DNA of 64,000 nt. It comes from JADJRH01 sp046351455. Its GTDB lineage: Bacteria > Myxococcota_A > Polyangia > Polyangiales > Polyangiaceae. Location of the stretch: positions 124,001 to 188,000 of the forward strand of contig JAXLYM010000015.1 of the NCBI GenBank assembly GCA_046351455.1. Direction: 5' to 3'. Numbering within the stretch: the first letter of the stretch is position 1; every line of letters starts with the position of its first letter. Below are positions 36,668 to 45,906 of the stretch, one piece after another. The notes under the pieces are model-generated. The model ran no database searches. It was not told the origin of the DNA and saw only the letters and a list, made by a program, of their open reading frames with translations. The position numbers and the translations under genes were made by a program.

Positions 36668-37051
36668 TCAGCTCCCCGAGATGCTCTGTCGCGCGGTCTT
36701 TCGCGACATCGCGGGGTGCACGGACGGGTACGACGTGACGACGCTCTTCGCGGGGCGCTCCACCGAGAGGAGGCGGCTCGTCACGATCTGGCGCTCCTCG
36801 CCGTCGGGGCGACGGTACGTGAAGTAAATCGAATCGCCCGGCTCCGGCTCGCTCGCGTGGGGGATGACGCCGCCGTTCGAGTAGATGCGGACCGCGCCCT
36901 CCATCTTCAACGAGAGCGCGATGTGCGCCGTGTGGAAGCCGCCGCCGTTGCGATCACGCACGGCCACGCACACGCCGGAGCGCACGTGGTACTCGGTGTT
37001 GCGCGTGACGTAGACCTTGTGAACCCGACGCTCGGTGCCTTCGTAGATCAT
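36668..37051 (-). CDS. Conserved-looking protein of unknown function
   Basis: 127 residues from the ATG at 37051; a GTG at 37072 would add seven. It begins MIYEGTERRVHKVYVTRNTEY and is rich in short beta strands (VCVAVRDRNGGGFHTAHIAL, then AVRIYSNGGVIPH). GDSIYFTYRRPDGEERQIVTS suggests a small barrel with exposed aromatic and basic residues. No signal peptide is evident. The family is not recognised; a PilZ-like or SH3-like barrel is possible. It is divergent from 37273. Confidence 0.7.
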   Translation of the reverse strand: MIYEGTERRVHKVYVTRNTEYHVRSGVCVAVRDRNGGGFHTAHIALSLKMEGAVRIYSNGGVIPHASEPEPGDSIYFTYRRPDGEERQIVTSRLLSVERPAKSVVTSYPSVHPAMSRKTARQSISGS

Positions 37052-37272
37052 CGTGGGAGCGAACGATCGCACCCCCGTTCGCGCGCGGCCAAATTCCGAG
37101 ACGCTCCCCCCACGGCGACACGCGCCCCGCGGCCCTCCTCACACGAACCGGCGTCGCTCCGCAACTTTGCGGCGAACCCGCCGAGACACGACGTGGCGCA
37201 TCCAAGCAACTTTGCCGCAAGCGTCGCAGCGCATTTTCCCGCGCGAGCGCAGAGCAGACACGATCGCGGACG

Positions 37273-37719
37273 ATGACGATGCGATCGTTCGGTGGACCGC
37301 GCGGACCAGGGCTCGCGAAGACGCGGGGGGATCGGCTGTTCCAGAGGCGCGCCGTCGAGATGTGGGCGTCCGTGCCGGGGCCGATGGCCGCGTTCGTGCG
37401 GCGCGCCGACGTCGTCAGCGAAGGCGAGGTGCGCGAAGAGAACGACGCCCGCGTCTACTACGGATCGACGAGCCTCCTGTTCGTCCCGAGCCCCGAGACC
37501 GCCGCGCTCTCCCCCGCCGAGCTGTGCGCGCGGCTCGCGGCGGATCCGCACGCGCGACTGCTCGCGCTCCGCATCGCCGTGCGCGAGGCCACGCTGCGCG
37601 CCGGCGGCGACGCGGGATCCGCCGCGACCGAGATGGAGTTCCGCGAGTCCGCGAAGGGCGTGCTCATCCACGTCGACATGACGCTCCCCCTCGACGCCGC
37701 GGCGCTGCGTTCGGCCTGA
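37273..37719 (+). CDS. Hypothetical protein
   Basis: 148 residues. A basic N-terminus (RGPGLAKTRGDRLFQRRAVE) is followed by RVYYGSTSLLFVPSP and ARLLALRIAVREATLRAG, then a beta-type end (GVLIHVDMTLPLD). No signal peptide, membrane helix or known motif is seen. The body resembles small dimerisation or regulatory domains found next to kinases, but I cannot name it. It precedes a kinase gene by 162 bp on the same strand. Confidence 0.65.
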   Translation: MTMRSFGGPRGPGLAKTRGDRLFQRRAVEMWASVPGPMAAFVRRADVVSEGEVREENDARVYYGSTSLLFVPSPETAALSPAELCARLAADPHARLLALRIAVREATLRAGGDAGSAATEMEFRESAKGVLIHVDMTLPLDAAALRSA

Positions 37720-37881
37720 GGGCTCCGCGCTCGAAATCGGCTCCTTCGTCGCGGCGACGCGATCGCCCACGCGAGCGGTCCCGGCGCGACGCGCGGGCGG
37801 CGCGACGGCACAACGACGGTAAGCTTCACCGGTTCGAGGGGAACAACCGAGGCTCGCTCGTGGGGCCTCCGGAGGGGCGCT

Positions 37882-39582
37882 GTGAAGTCACTTTTCGCGC
37901 GCAGGGTCATCGCGGACAAGTACGTGCTCGATCGCGCGCTCGCCGCCGGCGGGATGGGCTCCGTCTGGAGCGCCTGGAACACCGCGCTCGACGTGCCGGT
38001 CGCCATCAAGTTCATGGCCCCCTCGCTCGTCGCGTCGCCCGAGCTCATCGCCCGCTTCGAGCGGGAGGCGCGCGCGGCCGCGCAGCTCCGCAGCACGCAC
38101 GTGGTGCAGATCTTCGAGCACGGGCTCGACATGGGGCAGCCGTTCATCGTGATGGAGCTGCTCGACGGCGAGGACCTCGGCGCGCGCATGCGCCGCGAAG
38201 GACGGCTCGCCATGAAGGACACGGCGGAGGTCGTCCTCGGCGTGTGCCGGGCGCTCCGGCGCGCGCACGGGATGGGCATCGTCCACCGCGATCTGAAGCC
38301 CGCGAACATCTTCCTCGCGCGCGACGACGAGGACGACGAGGTGGTCGTGAAGGTGCTCGATTTCGGCGTCGTGAAGTCGCTCGCGGAGGCCGTGGAGAGC
38401 GGCGTCACGCGCACCGGCGAGCTGATCGGCACGCCCCACTACATGAGCCCCGAGCAGGCCCGCAGCACGCGCAGCGTCGATCACCGATCGGATCTGTGGT
38501 CGCTCGCGATCATCGCGTACCGCGCGCTCACCGCGAGTCTCCCCTTCCCCGACGAGGACGGCATCGGCATGCTGCTCCGCGCGTGCAGCGAGCACGCGCC
38601 GCCTCCGTCGCGGTTCGCGCCGGATCTGGGGCCGGAGGTGGACGCGTTCTTCGAGCGGGCGCTCGCGCTCGATCCGGAGGAGCGCTTCCAGTCGGCGCGC
38701 GAGATGGCGGACGCGATGTGCCAGCTCGCGGGCCTGCCGCTCTCGTCGCGCGCCGGGCACCGGAGCCCGCTGCCTTCGCTCGTGGACGCGCCGAGCTCGT
38801 CGCGCCTCTATCCTTCGCTCGCGTACGTGTACACCTCGGCGAGCACCGACGGGCTCCCGAGCAGCCGCGGGCGCGGGTCGCTGCCTTCGCTCGGATCGCT
38901 CCGCGAGGCGCCGCCGTGCCCCGTGGAGACGCTCGGCGCGCTGGGCCCGCCGCTCGGGGCGACGCACCTCGAGGTGAGCACGCGCGTCAGCGGGCCGAGC
39001 TGGTCCTCGGACGATCGCGCCGATCGCCGCGCGCCGATCGCGATCGTGAAGGGCGGCGCCGCCGACCCCGACGCGCCGACCGAGGGCGAGACGCGCCCGT
39101 CCCGTCGAGAGAGCACGCGCGCCGTCGTCGCGGACGCGCCGCCGCCTTCGGCGCCGAAGCCGCGCGCCGCGGTGCTCGCCGCGTGCGGCGCGCTGGTGGC
39201 GCTCGCCTTCGCGGTGGCGTTCGCGCCGATGAACGCGGCGCACGACGGCCGCGCGACCACCACGAACGCGCACCTCACGTGGACGACGTCGCTCGGCGTC
39301 GATCACGCGCGGACCGCGCCGGAGCCCGCGCCGAGCGCCGTGCCCGAGATCGCGCCCGCGCCGCGCCCGTCCGCCGAAGACCCGAAGGCGCCCGCGCCCG
39401 AGCCGATGCCCCTCGCCTCCACGCCGGTCACCGCCGTGCCCATGAAGGCGACGGCGAACCCGCCCGCCCGCAAGCCCGCGCCGCGACCGCTCACCCCGCC
39501 GCGAGCGCCGGCCCCGAAGCGGTCCGCGCCCGCGCGATCGCCGAGCGAGCCTCCCCTGCACAAGGTTTCCTCTACGCGCTGA
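37882..39582 (+). CDS. Membrane-anchored Ser/Thr protein kinase
   Basis: 566 residues from the GTG at 37882, preceded by GGAGGGGC. Kinase motifs are LAAGGMGSVWSAW, VAIKFMA, HRDLKPAN, LDFGVVK and GTPHYMSPEQ. The domain ends at ~275. A long disordered Ser/Pro/Arg linker leads to one hydrophobic helix (VLAACGALVALAFAVAFA, ~435-452) and a Pro/Ala/Lys-rich outer tail. The outer tail has no recognisable sensor domain. It is followed 54 bp downstream by the MerR-TPR gene on the same strand, a candidate target or partner. Confidence 0.92.
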   Translation: MKSLFARRVIADKYVLDRALAAGGMGSVWSAWNTALDVPVAIKFMAPSLVASPELIARFEREARAAAQLRSTHVVQIFEHGLDMGQPFIVMELLDGEDLGARMRREGRLAMKDTAEVVLGVCRALRRAHGMGIVHRDLKPANIFLARDDEDDEVVVKVLDFGVVKSLAEAVESGVTRTGELIGTPHYMSPEQARSTRSVDHRSDLWSLAIIAYRALTASLPFPDEDGIGMLLRACSEHAPPPSRFAPDLGPEVDAFFERALALDPEERFQSAREMADAMCQLAGLPLSSRAGHRSPLPSLVDAPSSSRLYPSLAYVYTSASTDGLPSSRGRGSLPSLGSLREAPPCPVETLGALGPPLGATHLEVSTRVSGPSWSSDDRADRRAPIAIVKGGAADPDAPTEGETRPSRRESTRAVVADAPPPSAPKPRAAVLAACGALVALAFAVAFAPMNAAHDGRATTTNAHLTWTTSLGVDHARTAPEPAPSAVPEIAPAPRPSAEDPKAPAPEPMPLASTPVTAVPMKATANPPARKPAPRPLTPPRAPAPKRSAPARSPSEPPLHKVSSTR

Positions 39583-39636
39583 GCCGGGCCTGTACTAGGG
39601 AGCTTCCGTCTCGCCCCCCGAGCGGCGCTCTCCTCG

Positions 39637-40677
39637 ATGAACAAGAAGGAAACCCCCGGCTCCTCCGCTGAAACCGGAAAGGTGATCCACGTCATCTTCG
39701 GTCCGGGCGGCGGGCGCGTCAGCGCTCCCCCGGCCGACGCTGCCGCGAACGCCGACGGCGCCCGCGCGCGCGGTGAGCCCGCGCAGCTCGCGAGCGCCAA
39801 ATCCAGCGAGCCCGTCAGCGAGACGTTCACCGTCGCGGAGGTCGCGCGCCTCCTCAGCACCACGCCGGCCCGCCTGCGCGCGCTCGACAAGGCCGGCGTC
39901 GTGACGCCGAGCGCCCTCAAGGGAAAGCGCCGCGCGTACACGTTCCCCGACGTGATCGCCCTCCGCGCCGCGCGCGATCTGCTCGAGCGCCAGGTGAAGA
40001 TGCGCGAGGTGGCCGAGGCCGTGCACAACCTCCGCCGCGCGCTGCCGAAGGTGACGCGCCCCCTCGCGGAGCTGCGCATCACCTCCGACGGCCGCCGCAT
40101 GGTCGTGAAGAGCGGGTCCGGCACGTTCGAGCCTGCGACCGGCCAAATGGTGCTCGATTTCGAGGTGAAGGACCTCCGCGACGACGTCGTGCGCGTGCTG
40201 CGCCCCGCCGTCACGAGCGAGCGCGCCAAGAACGCCCACGAGCTCTACGTGAAGGCGAGCGCCCTCGACGAGGACCCCGCGACGATGGACGAGGCGGAGG
40301 AGCTCTACCGCCGCGCCGTCGAGCTCGATCCGTCCCTCGCGATCGCCCACACGAACCTCGGCAACGTCTGCTTCCGCCGCGGCGACGACGCCCAGGCCGA
40401 GGCCTTGTACCGCCGCGCGCTGGAGATCGACGCGACGCAGCCCGAGGCGCAGTACAACCTCGGTTACGTGATGCTGGAGCGCGGCCAGGCCCGCGAGGCG
40501 ATCGACTTCTTCCGCGGCGCGCTGAAGAGCGATCCGCGCTTCGCCGACGCCTACTTCAACCTCGCGATGGCGTACGAGCAGGTCGACGAGCCGTCGAAGG
40601 CGCGGCCGTGCTGGCGCAAGTACCTCGAGATCGAGCCCACCGGCACCTGGGCGGAGATCGCGCGCAAGCACCTCTGA
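39637..40677 (+). CDS. MerR-type DNA-binding domain fused to TPR repeats
   Basis: 346 residues. After a disordered start, residues ~63-125 form a MerR-like winged helix: FTVAEVARLLSTTPARLRAL, then DKAGVVTPS and YTFPDVIALRAAR. No metal- or drug-binding C-terminal domain follows. From ~200 on there are three to four TPR units (ELYRRAVELDPSLAIAHTNL; YRRALEIDATQPEAQYNL; FFRGALKSDPRFADAYFNL). The TPRs probably bind a partner that controls DNA binding. The position after a Ser/Thr kinase gene suggests a signalling link. Confidence 0.87.
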   Translation: MNKKETPGSSAETGKVIHVIFGPGGGRVSAPPADAAANADGARARGEPAQLASAKSSEPVSETFTVAEVARLLSTTPARLRALDKAGVVTPSALKGKRRAYTFPDVIALRAARDLLERQVKMREVAEAVHNLRRALPKVTRPLAELRITSDGRRMVVKSGSGTFEPATGQMVLDFEVKDLRDDVVRVLRPAVTSERAKNAHELYVKASALDEDPATMDEAEELYRRAVELDPSLAIAHTNLGNVCFRRGDDAQAEALYRRALEIDATQPEAQYNLGYVMLERGQAREAIDFFRGALKSDPRFADAYFNLAMAYEQVDEPSKARPCWRKYLEIEPTGTWAEIARKHL

Positions 40678-40730
40678 TCGGCTGCGAAAAAAGCGACGCG
40701 GATCGCGTCGCCGGTGCATACTGCCCCGCG

Positions 40731-41834
40731 ATGAGCTTCGGCGGCCCTCCTCCTGGTGGTTTTGGTGGTCCTCCTCCGGACGGAGGTGGCTTCGGTGGTC
40801 CTCCCGGCGGCCCTCCCGGTGGTCCTCCTCCGGGCGGCGGTTACGGCGGGCCTCCTGGGGGTCCGCCTCCGGGCGGCGGCTTCGGGGGGCCTCCGGGCGG
40901 ACCTCCGCCGGGCGGTTACGGCGGCCCGCCTCAAGGCAACTTCGGTGGACCGCCTCCGGGCGGCGGCTTCGGGGGTCCGCCGATGGGCGGCCCGTTCGGA
41001 CCTCCGCCGGGCGGTCCGTTCGGTGGACCGCCCGGCCCCGGCTTCGGCGGCCCGACGATGGCGCAGCCGAAGAGCGGCTCCAACATCGGCATGATCATCG
41101 GCATCGGGTGCGGCGGCCTCGCGCTGCTGGGCATCATCGGCACGGTGGTCGCGATGCTCGTGGTGCGGCGCGCCGCGACGTCGTCGCCTCCGCCGGCCTA
41201 TTCGCCGCCTCCGGTCGCGTCCCCGACTCCGACGAAGGCGGGCGGCGGCAGCGGCGATCTCAAGGCCGAGCTGAAGGAGCTCACCGCCATCAAGTCGAAG
41301 TACGGCAAGAGCACGCGCTTCATCGGTGAGATCGTCAACACCGGACAGGACTCGATCGGATACCCGTCCGCGAAGGTCACCTTCTACGACTCCGCGGGCA
41401 CCGCGGTGGACAGCGGCACGTGCTCGTCCCTGGTGCGCGTGTTGCCGCCGCAGGACAAGGTCCCGTGTGCGTTCTCGATCTTCAAGGGCCTCGACTGGGC
41501 CAACTACAAGATCGAGATGACGCCTTATCCGCCCACGTTCCAGGGAGACAGCGCGGATATCGAGATCACCGACATCAAGTTCACGCCGAAGCGTGGTTAT
41601 CAGCCCGACACGCTGGAGGGCAAGCTCACCAACAAGAGCACCTTCAAGGCGAAGAACGTGTGGGCGATCGTCTCGCTCTACGACGCGAACAAGAAGATCA
41701 TCGGCGCGGAGAGCACCCTCGTCGCCGGCAACGATCTGGAGGCGGGCGCGTCCGGCCTCTTCAGCGCCAAGATCTACGAGGTGGCCGGCTCTCCGGAGAG
41801 CTACCGCGTCGTCTCGGTCGGCTACAGCCAGTAA
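40731..41834 (+). CDS. Gly/Pro-rich membrane protein with C-terminal FxLYD-like domain
   Basis: 367 residues from the ATG at 40731. The first ~105 residues are almost only Gly, Pro and aromatic residues (FGGPPPGG units), a disordered, possibly self-associating segment on the cytoplasmic side. One membrane helix follows (IGMIIGIGCGGLALLGIIG and beyond). The rest is two beta-sandwich units of the FxLYD type (STRFIGEIVNTGQDSIGYPS, then DTLEGKLTNKSTFKAKNVWA with VSLYDANKKIIG), outside the membrane. The function of such proteins is unknown; adhesion or envelope organisation is plausible. Confidence 0.82.
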   Translation: MSFGGPPPGGFGGPPPDGGGFGGPPGGPPGGPPPGGGYGGPPGGPPPGGGFGGPPGGPPPGGYGGPPQGNFGGPPPGGGFGGPPMGGPFGPPPGGPFGGPPGPGFGGPTMAQPKSGSNIGMIIGIGCGGLALLGIIGTVVAMLVVRRAATSSPPPAYSPPPVASPTPTKAGGGSGDLKAELKELTAIKSKYGKSTRFIGEIVNTGQDSIGYPSAKVTFYDSAGTAVDSGTCSSLVRVLPPQDKVPCAFSIFKGLDWANYKIEMTPYPPTFQGDSADIEITDIKFTPKRGYQPDTLEGKLTNKSTFKAKNVWAIVSLYDANKKIIGAESTLVAGNDLEAGASGLFSAKIYEVAGSPESYRVVSVGYSQ

Positions 41835-41851
41835 CCCTCTCCCTCGAAAGA

Positions 41852-41889
41852 TGCCCACCCCCGGCCTTCGCTTCGCGAAGTCCGCCCCT
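41852..41889. repeat. Dispersed repeat family A, partial copy
   Basis: TGCCCACCCCCGGCCTTCGC through CGCGAAGTCCGCCCCT is identical to the first half of the murD copy at 5271-5308. The second half (CCCTCCC...GGGAGGG) is missing here, replaced by unrelated sequence before repeat D and the IS110 remnant. Confidence 0.75.
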
Positions 41890-41974
41890 GCTATGAAAAC
41901 GTCTGTCAGGGGAGACAGCGGCCAGTCAGCGCGGTGCTGGATCCTCTCGTTTCCAAGGGATTCAGGACAAAGGT

Positions 41975-42029
41975 GCCCCCACCCGCCGTCCTCGGCGCTC
42001 ATGCGCCTGCGGGCGGCGCCGCCCCCAAA
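41975..42029. repeat. Dispersed repeat family D, copy 2
   Basis: Reverse complement of 27455-27508 with a few differences; it begins GCCCCCACCCGCCGTCCTCG and ends GGGCGGCGCCGCCCCCAAA. It directly flanks the 3' side of the transposase remnant. Confidence 0.75.
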
Positions 42030-42059
42030 TCGCGTCGCTGTCGCGCCGCTCAGGGGCGG

Positions 42060-43303
42060 TCACGACGGTTGGAGCGGGGTCCTTCTGGTGAGGCTCACCG
42101 AGTAACCGAGCGTCTCCATTTCCGTGACCAGCTGCTGTTTCAGGCGCGCTTGCTGGGAGCCAGATATCTCCGTGGGCTCCGGCCAGCGCACCTCGCCGTC
42201 GCGCAACGCGCAGTAGACCGTCACGGCCAGCTTGCGAGCCACAGCGATGATGGCCTTGTTGTAGTTGGCGCTGTTGTGCAGCACTCGCAAAGAAGGCGCG
42301 CAGAGGCGAGTCGCGCTTGCGAGCGAGCACGTGAGCCGCCTGCACCAGCGCCGTTCGAAGCCAGGATTGCCCGGTCGCACAGGCGCCTTGCGACTCTTGC
42401 CTGCGCTCTGGTGATTGCCGAGCCAACCCTGCCCACGAGGCCAGATGAGCCGCGGAAGGGAAGACCGACATGTCCGCTCCCGTCTCGGCCACGATCGTGG
42501 CGGCGATGACCTGCGCGATGCCGGGGATCGTCTGCAGCAGCACCATCTCGCGGCTGTAGCTCGCTTGCAGACGCCGGCTCAGCTCCGCCTCCACCTGCGC
42601 ACTCGAGCCTCTTCCTGCGTCAGGTCGTCCAGCAACTGCCGAAGGATCCATAGCGTGGTCTCGTTGACGGGATTGCTCAACGCCCGCACCAACTCCGCCT
42701 TCTTGGTGCGAAGCGACCCCTGCGCTAGCTCCGCCATCTGCTCGGCGCTCTGACCTCCGTCCACCAGCGCCTGAAGCATCGCTCGACCGCTCTTGCCCAG
42801 CACATCGCTGAGCACCGTCGCCAGCTTGATGCCCTCGCTCTCGACCAGCTTGATGATCCGGTTCTTCGTCGCGTTCTTCACCCCCACCTTCTTGGCGCGG
42901 TAGCGCGACAGCTTGCGAAGCTCCTCCAGCTGCTCGGATGGGATGAAGCTCGGGGAACGACGCCGTTCATCAGTAGCTTCGCCAGCCACGCGCTGTCACT
43001 CACATCGGTCTTGCGACCGGGGATCTGCTTGACCGCCGACGGGTTCGCCACGCTCACCAACCGATGGGCGAAAGCCGGCGCAGCGCGTGCACGAGCGGCT
43101 GAAAGTACACCCCCGTCGCCTCCATCATCACCGCCTCCACGCTGTGCTTATCGAGCCAGCGCGACAGCTCCTCGATGCCGTCCGCAGGTCGCGAACGTCC
43201 GGTTTTGGGTGCTCACTTGCTTGTCGGTCGCGATGCGAATCGTCGCCACCAACGTGTCGCGGTGCACGTCCACCCCACAACATCGCTCGAACATCCCTTC
43301 CAT
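42060..43303 (-). pseudogene. Frame-disrupted IS110-family transposase
   Basis: Consecutive pieces of one transposase lie in shifting frames. MEGMFERCCGVDVHRDTLVA opens at 43303; DGIEELSRWLDKHS and MMEATGVYFQPLVHAL follow in a second frame, then VANPSAVKQIPGRKTDVSDS and LEELRKLSRYRAKKV. The C-terminal domain contributes LLQTIPGIAQVIAATIVAETG and FPSAAHLASWAGL, and the end is NYNKAIIAVARKLA in yet another frame. The DEDD-type catalytic residues and the C-terminal IS110 (transposase_20) domain are all recognisable, but at least four or five frame changes prevent expression. IS110 elements lack inverted repeats, so ends cannot be fixed. Decay is more likely than sequencing error given the intact neighbours, but error cannot be excluded. 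Confidence 0.85.
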
Positions 43304-43743
43304 CGTCCTCGCTGCCTCGCTGCCGGACGACTCGAGAAAAAAAGGACCAACCTGCTATGCGTGCCGGGCACCGGAGGGTGCTTGCACATCTCGGGATTCG
43401 TCGAGCCGAGCCCAAACTCCCAAGCGAGGTCGTGCCTCAGTGGGGCGTCCGGGCCTTCGTTGCCGGCACCCACAACGTGCACATCTCACCCAACGTTTTC
43501 ATCCATCGGGGTGAGGCGCAGCCTCGTGGGAACTCCCAAAGCGGCTGCTTCGCACCCGCAGGGAGGGGAGCCCTACTGCATTCAGGGCGGTGTGCTCGCG
43601 TGGCAGCGTGGCTGTCTTTGCGTCCGCGTTTCAGAGTGACGCGCGCTGGAGGTCAGTCGCCGCATCGTTTGCGGCCCCTCAAAAGCGATTTTGGCAGTCG
43701 AACAGAGCGCCCAAGCGCGGCGACCGCGTGTAAGCTGCGCGCC
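43304..43743. other. 440-bp region between the transposase 5' end and the H1-like gene
   Basis: No supported protein. In IS110-group elements the non-coding left end before the transposase carries the bridge RNA, so any remnant would be in the first ~200 bp here. I cannot define its fold with confidence. The distal part should contain the promoter of the 43744 gene; GTGTAAGCT near 43730 is the only AT-richer patch. Confidence 0.35.
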
Positions 43744-45903
43744 GTGTCGTCGCCCCTAGCTCAGGATCTCGCGCAAAAGATCATCGATGTGCTGCTCCAG
43801 CGCCAGCACGTGCTCCTCAGCAAGGGGGGCAAACAGGCGCTCGTGCGCGAGCTGGCCGACCGCATGAACGAGCGGCTCGCCACGATCATCGGCCGCATGC
43901 CGCCGCCCGGGATCGTGGACAACGAGGTGACGAGCACCTTCGGGGACGAGTCGCTCGACGACGCGGTCGAGGAGATGGTGGAGGACGTCACGGCGTCCCT
44001 CATGGACTCCGACCAGGTGGAGGATGTCTTTTCGGAGGACTCGGTGATTCGCCGGGACGTCTTCCGGATCGTGAAAGAGACGCTGCTCTCCGCGGATCGC
44101 TCGGAGGGTGAGGCGGACGAGGCGGACGTCGAGGTGACGCTCTCCACGCTCGGTTACGTGGCGACGAAGGCGGCGCAGGGCGCCTCTCCCGCGGTGGTGG
44201 AGACGGCCTTGTCCCGCGCGGCGAAGTCGTCGCGCGCGAAGCTGCTCAAGTACGCCCCGGCGACGCTGACAGCGGTGTTCCGCGCGGCGCTCTCCGGCCC
44301 CGACGCGCGGCTGGAGCTCGAGGAGGCGGTGGCGGACGAGCTGTCGAACCTCGTGGACGAGGGCCTGGTGGAGCTGCCGATGATCGAGCGGCGGATCGCG
44401 ATCGGCCGTTCGGTGGCGAGCGACGAGCGCCATTCGACGCGGGCGCGCATCGACGTGGCGGCGACGCGCACGTTGCTCCGCAGCGGCTGCACGGCGACGT
44501 GGGAGTACGTCGCGGACGACACGATCAAGGTCTCTCTCGTGCCGATGTCGGACCAGGACGGCCGCTCCGTGGACGCCTATGTGGAGGCGTTCACGAAAGA
44601 GGTCCACGCCGTATTCAACCGCCCTCGCCCCGACCAGATGACGACCGCGGGCGTGCGCAGCGCCCCGCCGGCGCCTGCCGGAGCGCGGCCCGCGGCGGCA
44701 GCCGCATCGGGTGGAGGCCGAGCCGCGCCCCCCTCCCCGACCGCCGACAACCTCGACGCGTGGCTTCGGCTGGCGAAGGCAGCGGGCCTGACGGGCTCCG
44801 GCGCCGGAGAGTCGAAGAAGCCGTCTGCGGGCAAGGGAGAATCGAAGAGCGCCCGCACGTCGGACCGGCCCGAGAAGCGCCCGTCGGACGCCCCGCTTTC
44901 GTCGAAGAAGCCCGCCGCCGGGACGAAGAAGGCAGCCTCGGAGTCGAAGAAGGCTGCACGGGAGTCGACGGAGGTCCTCGCGGAGCCGACCCGGCCGAAG
45001 AGCGTCACGCCGAAGAAGCCGGCGGAGAAGGAGCCGAAGGCGGAGAAGGCCCCTGCGAAATCCGCGCGCCCGGCGAAGGAGCCGAAGCCCTCCGCGAAGA
45101 AGCCCGCATCGAAGAAGCCCGCGAAGGGCTCGGACGACGCGTCGGAGCCCCGCTCCGTTCCAAAGGCGAAGCTCTCGAAGAAGCCCGCAGCAAAGCCGGC
45201 CGGCAAGACCGCGCGCCGCCCCGCAAAGAAGGCTGTCACCAAGAAGGCTGTTGCGAAGAGGCCTGTCAAGCGCGCCGCCGCGAAGAAGTCTGTTGCGAAA
45301 AAGGCAGTCGCGAAGAAGCCTGTCAAGCGCGTGGCAGCGAAGAAGGCTGTCGCCAAGAAGGCTGTTACGAAGAAGCCTGTCAAACGCGGCGCCGCGAAGA
45401 AGGCTGTCGCGAAGAGGCCTGTCAAGCGCGGCGCCGTGAAGAAGGCTGTCGCGAAGAGGTCCCTCCCGAAGAGGCCTGTCAAGCGCACGGCAGCGAAGAA
45501 GCCCGTCCGTCGCACGGCAGCGAAGAAGCCCGTCGCACGGAAGCCCGTCAAACGTGCTATCGCGAAGAAGCCTGTCGCGAAGAAGCCTGTCAAACGCACG
45601 GCAGCAAAGAAGCCTGTCGCGAAGAGGCCGGCCTCGAAGCGCCCCGTCGTCAGGAAGGCAAACAAGCGTGTTGTCGCGCGGCGCCCCGCCGCGAAGAAGC
45701 CGGCCGCGAAATCGCTCAAGCGTAGCGTTGGCAAGAAGTCCGTCGCCAGGAAGCCTGCGAAGCGCGCCGCGGCGAGGAGGAACCCGGCGGCGAAGAGACC
45801 GACGAGACCGGCGATCGTGAGGAAGGGTCGACCGAGTCCCGGCTCCCGCGCAACGAAGCGCCGGGGCGCCCCCCCCGCCGCCAAGCGCCGCTCGTCGCGC
45901 TGA
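43744..45903 (+). CDS. DUF507-like N-terminal protein with very long histone H1-like basic tail
   Basis: 719 residues from the GTG at 43744. Residues ~1-300 are folded and acidic; the start LAQDLAQKIIDVLL resembles DUF507, and AHKVVD-like helices recur. Residues ~310-400 are a Ser/Lys/Pro linker. From ~420 to the end the chain is almost pure Lys, Ala, Arg, Pro and Val, in repeats of the KKAVAKKPVKR type, as in eukaryotic H1 tails and the myxobacterial and chlamydial H1-like proteins. The tail should bind DNA or RNA without sequence preference. Attachment to an acidic folded domain is unusual and hints at a chromatin or condensation role. Confidence 0.82.
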   Translation: MSSPLAQDLAQKIIDVLLQRQHVLLSKGGKQALVRELADRMNERLATIIGRMPPPGIVDNEVTSTFGDESLDDAVEEMVEDVTASLMDSDQVEDVFSEDSVIRRDVFRIVKETLLSADRSEGEADEADVEVTLSTLGYVATKAAQGASPAVVETALSRAAKSSRAKLLKYAPATLTAVFRAALSGPDARLELEEAVADELSNLVDEGLVELPMIERRIAIGRSVASDERHSTRARIDVAATRTLLRSGCTATWEYVADDTIKVSLVPMSDQDGRSVDAYVEAFTKEVHAVFNRPRPDQMTTAGVRSAPPAPAGARPAAAAASGGGRAAPPSPTADNLDAWLRLAKAAGLTGSGAGESKKPSAGKGESKSARTSDRPEKRPSDAPLSSKKPAAGTKKAASESKKAARESTEVLAEPTRPKSVTPKKPAEKEPKAEKAPAKSARPAKEPKPSAKKPASKKPAKGSDDASEPRSVPKAKLSKKPAAKPAGKTARRPAKKAVTKKAVAKRPVKRAAAKKSVAKKAVAKKPVKRVAAKKAVAKKAVTKKPVKRGAAKKAVAKRPVKRGAVKKAVAKRSLPKRPVKRTAAKKPVRRTAAKKPVARKPVKRAIAKKPVAKKPVKRTAAKKPVAKRPASKRPVVRKANKRVVARRPAAKKPAAKSLKRSVGKKSVARKPAKRAAARRNPAAKRPTRPAIVRKGRPSPGSRATKRRGAPPAAKRRSSR
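45226..45700 (+). repeat. Degenerate Lys/Ala/Val-coding repeats of the H1-like tail
   Basis: Units around GCGAAGAAGGCTGTCGCGAA and AAGCCTGTCAAGCGC recur more than a dozen times, encoding K-K-(A/P)-V-(A/K)-(K/R). Unit length varies (about 12-15 codons), typical of slippage-grown coding repeats. Confidence 0.8.
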
Positions 45904-45906
45904 AGC

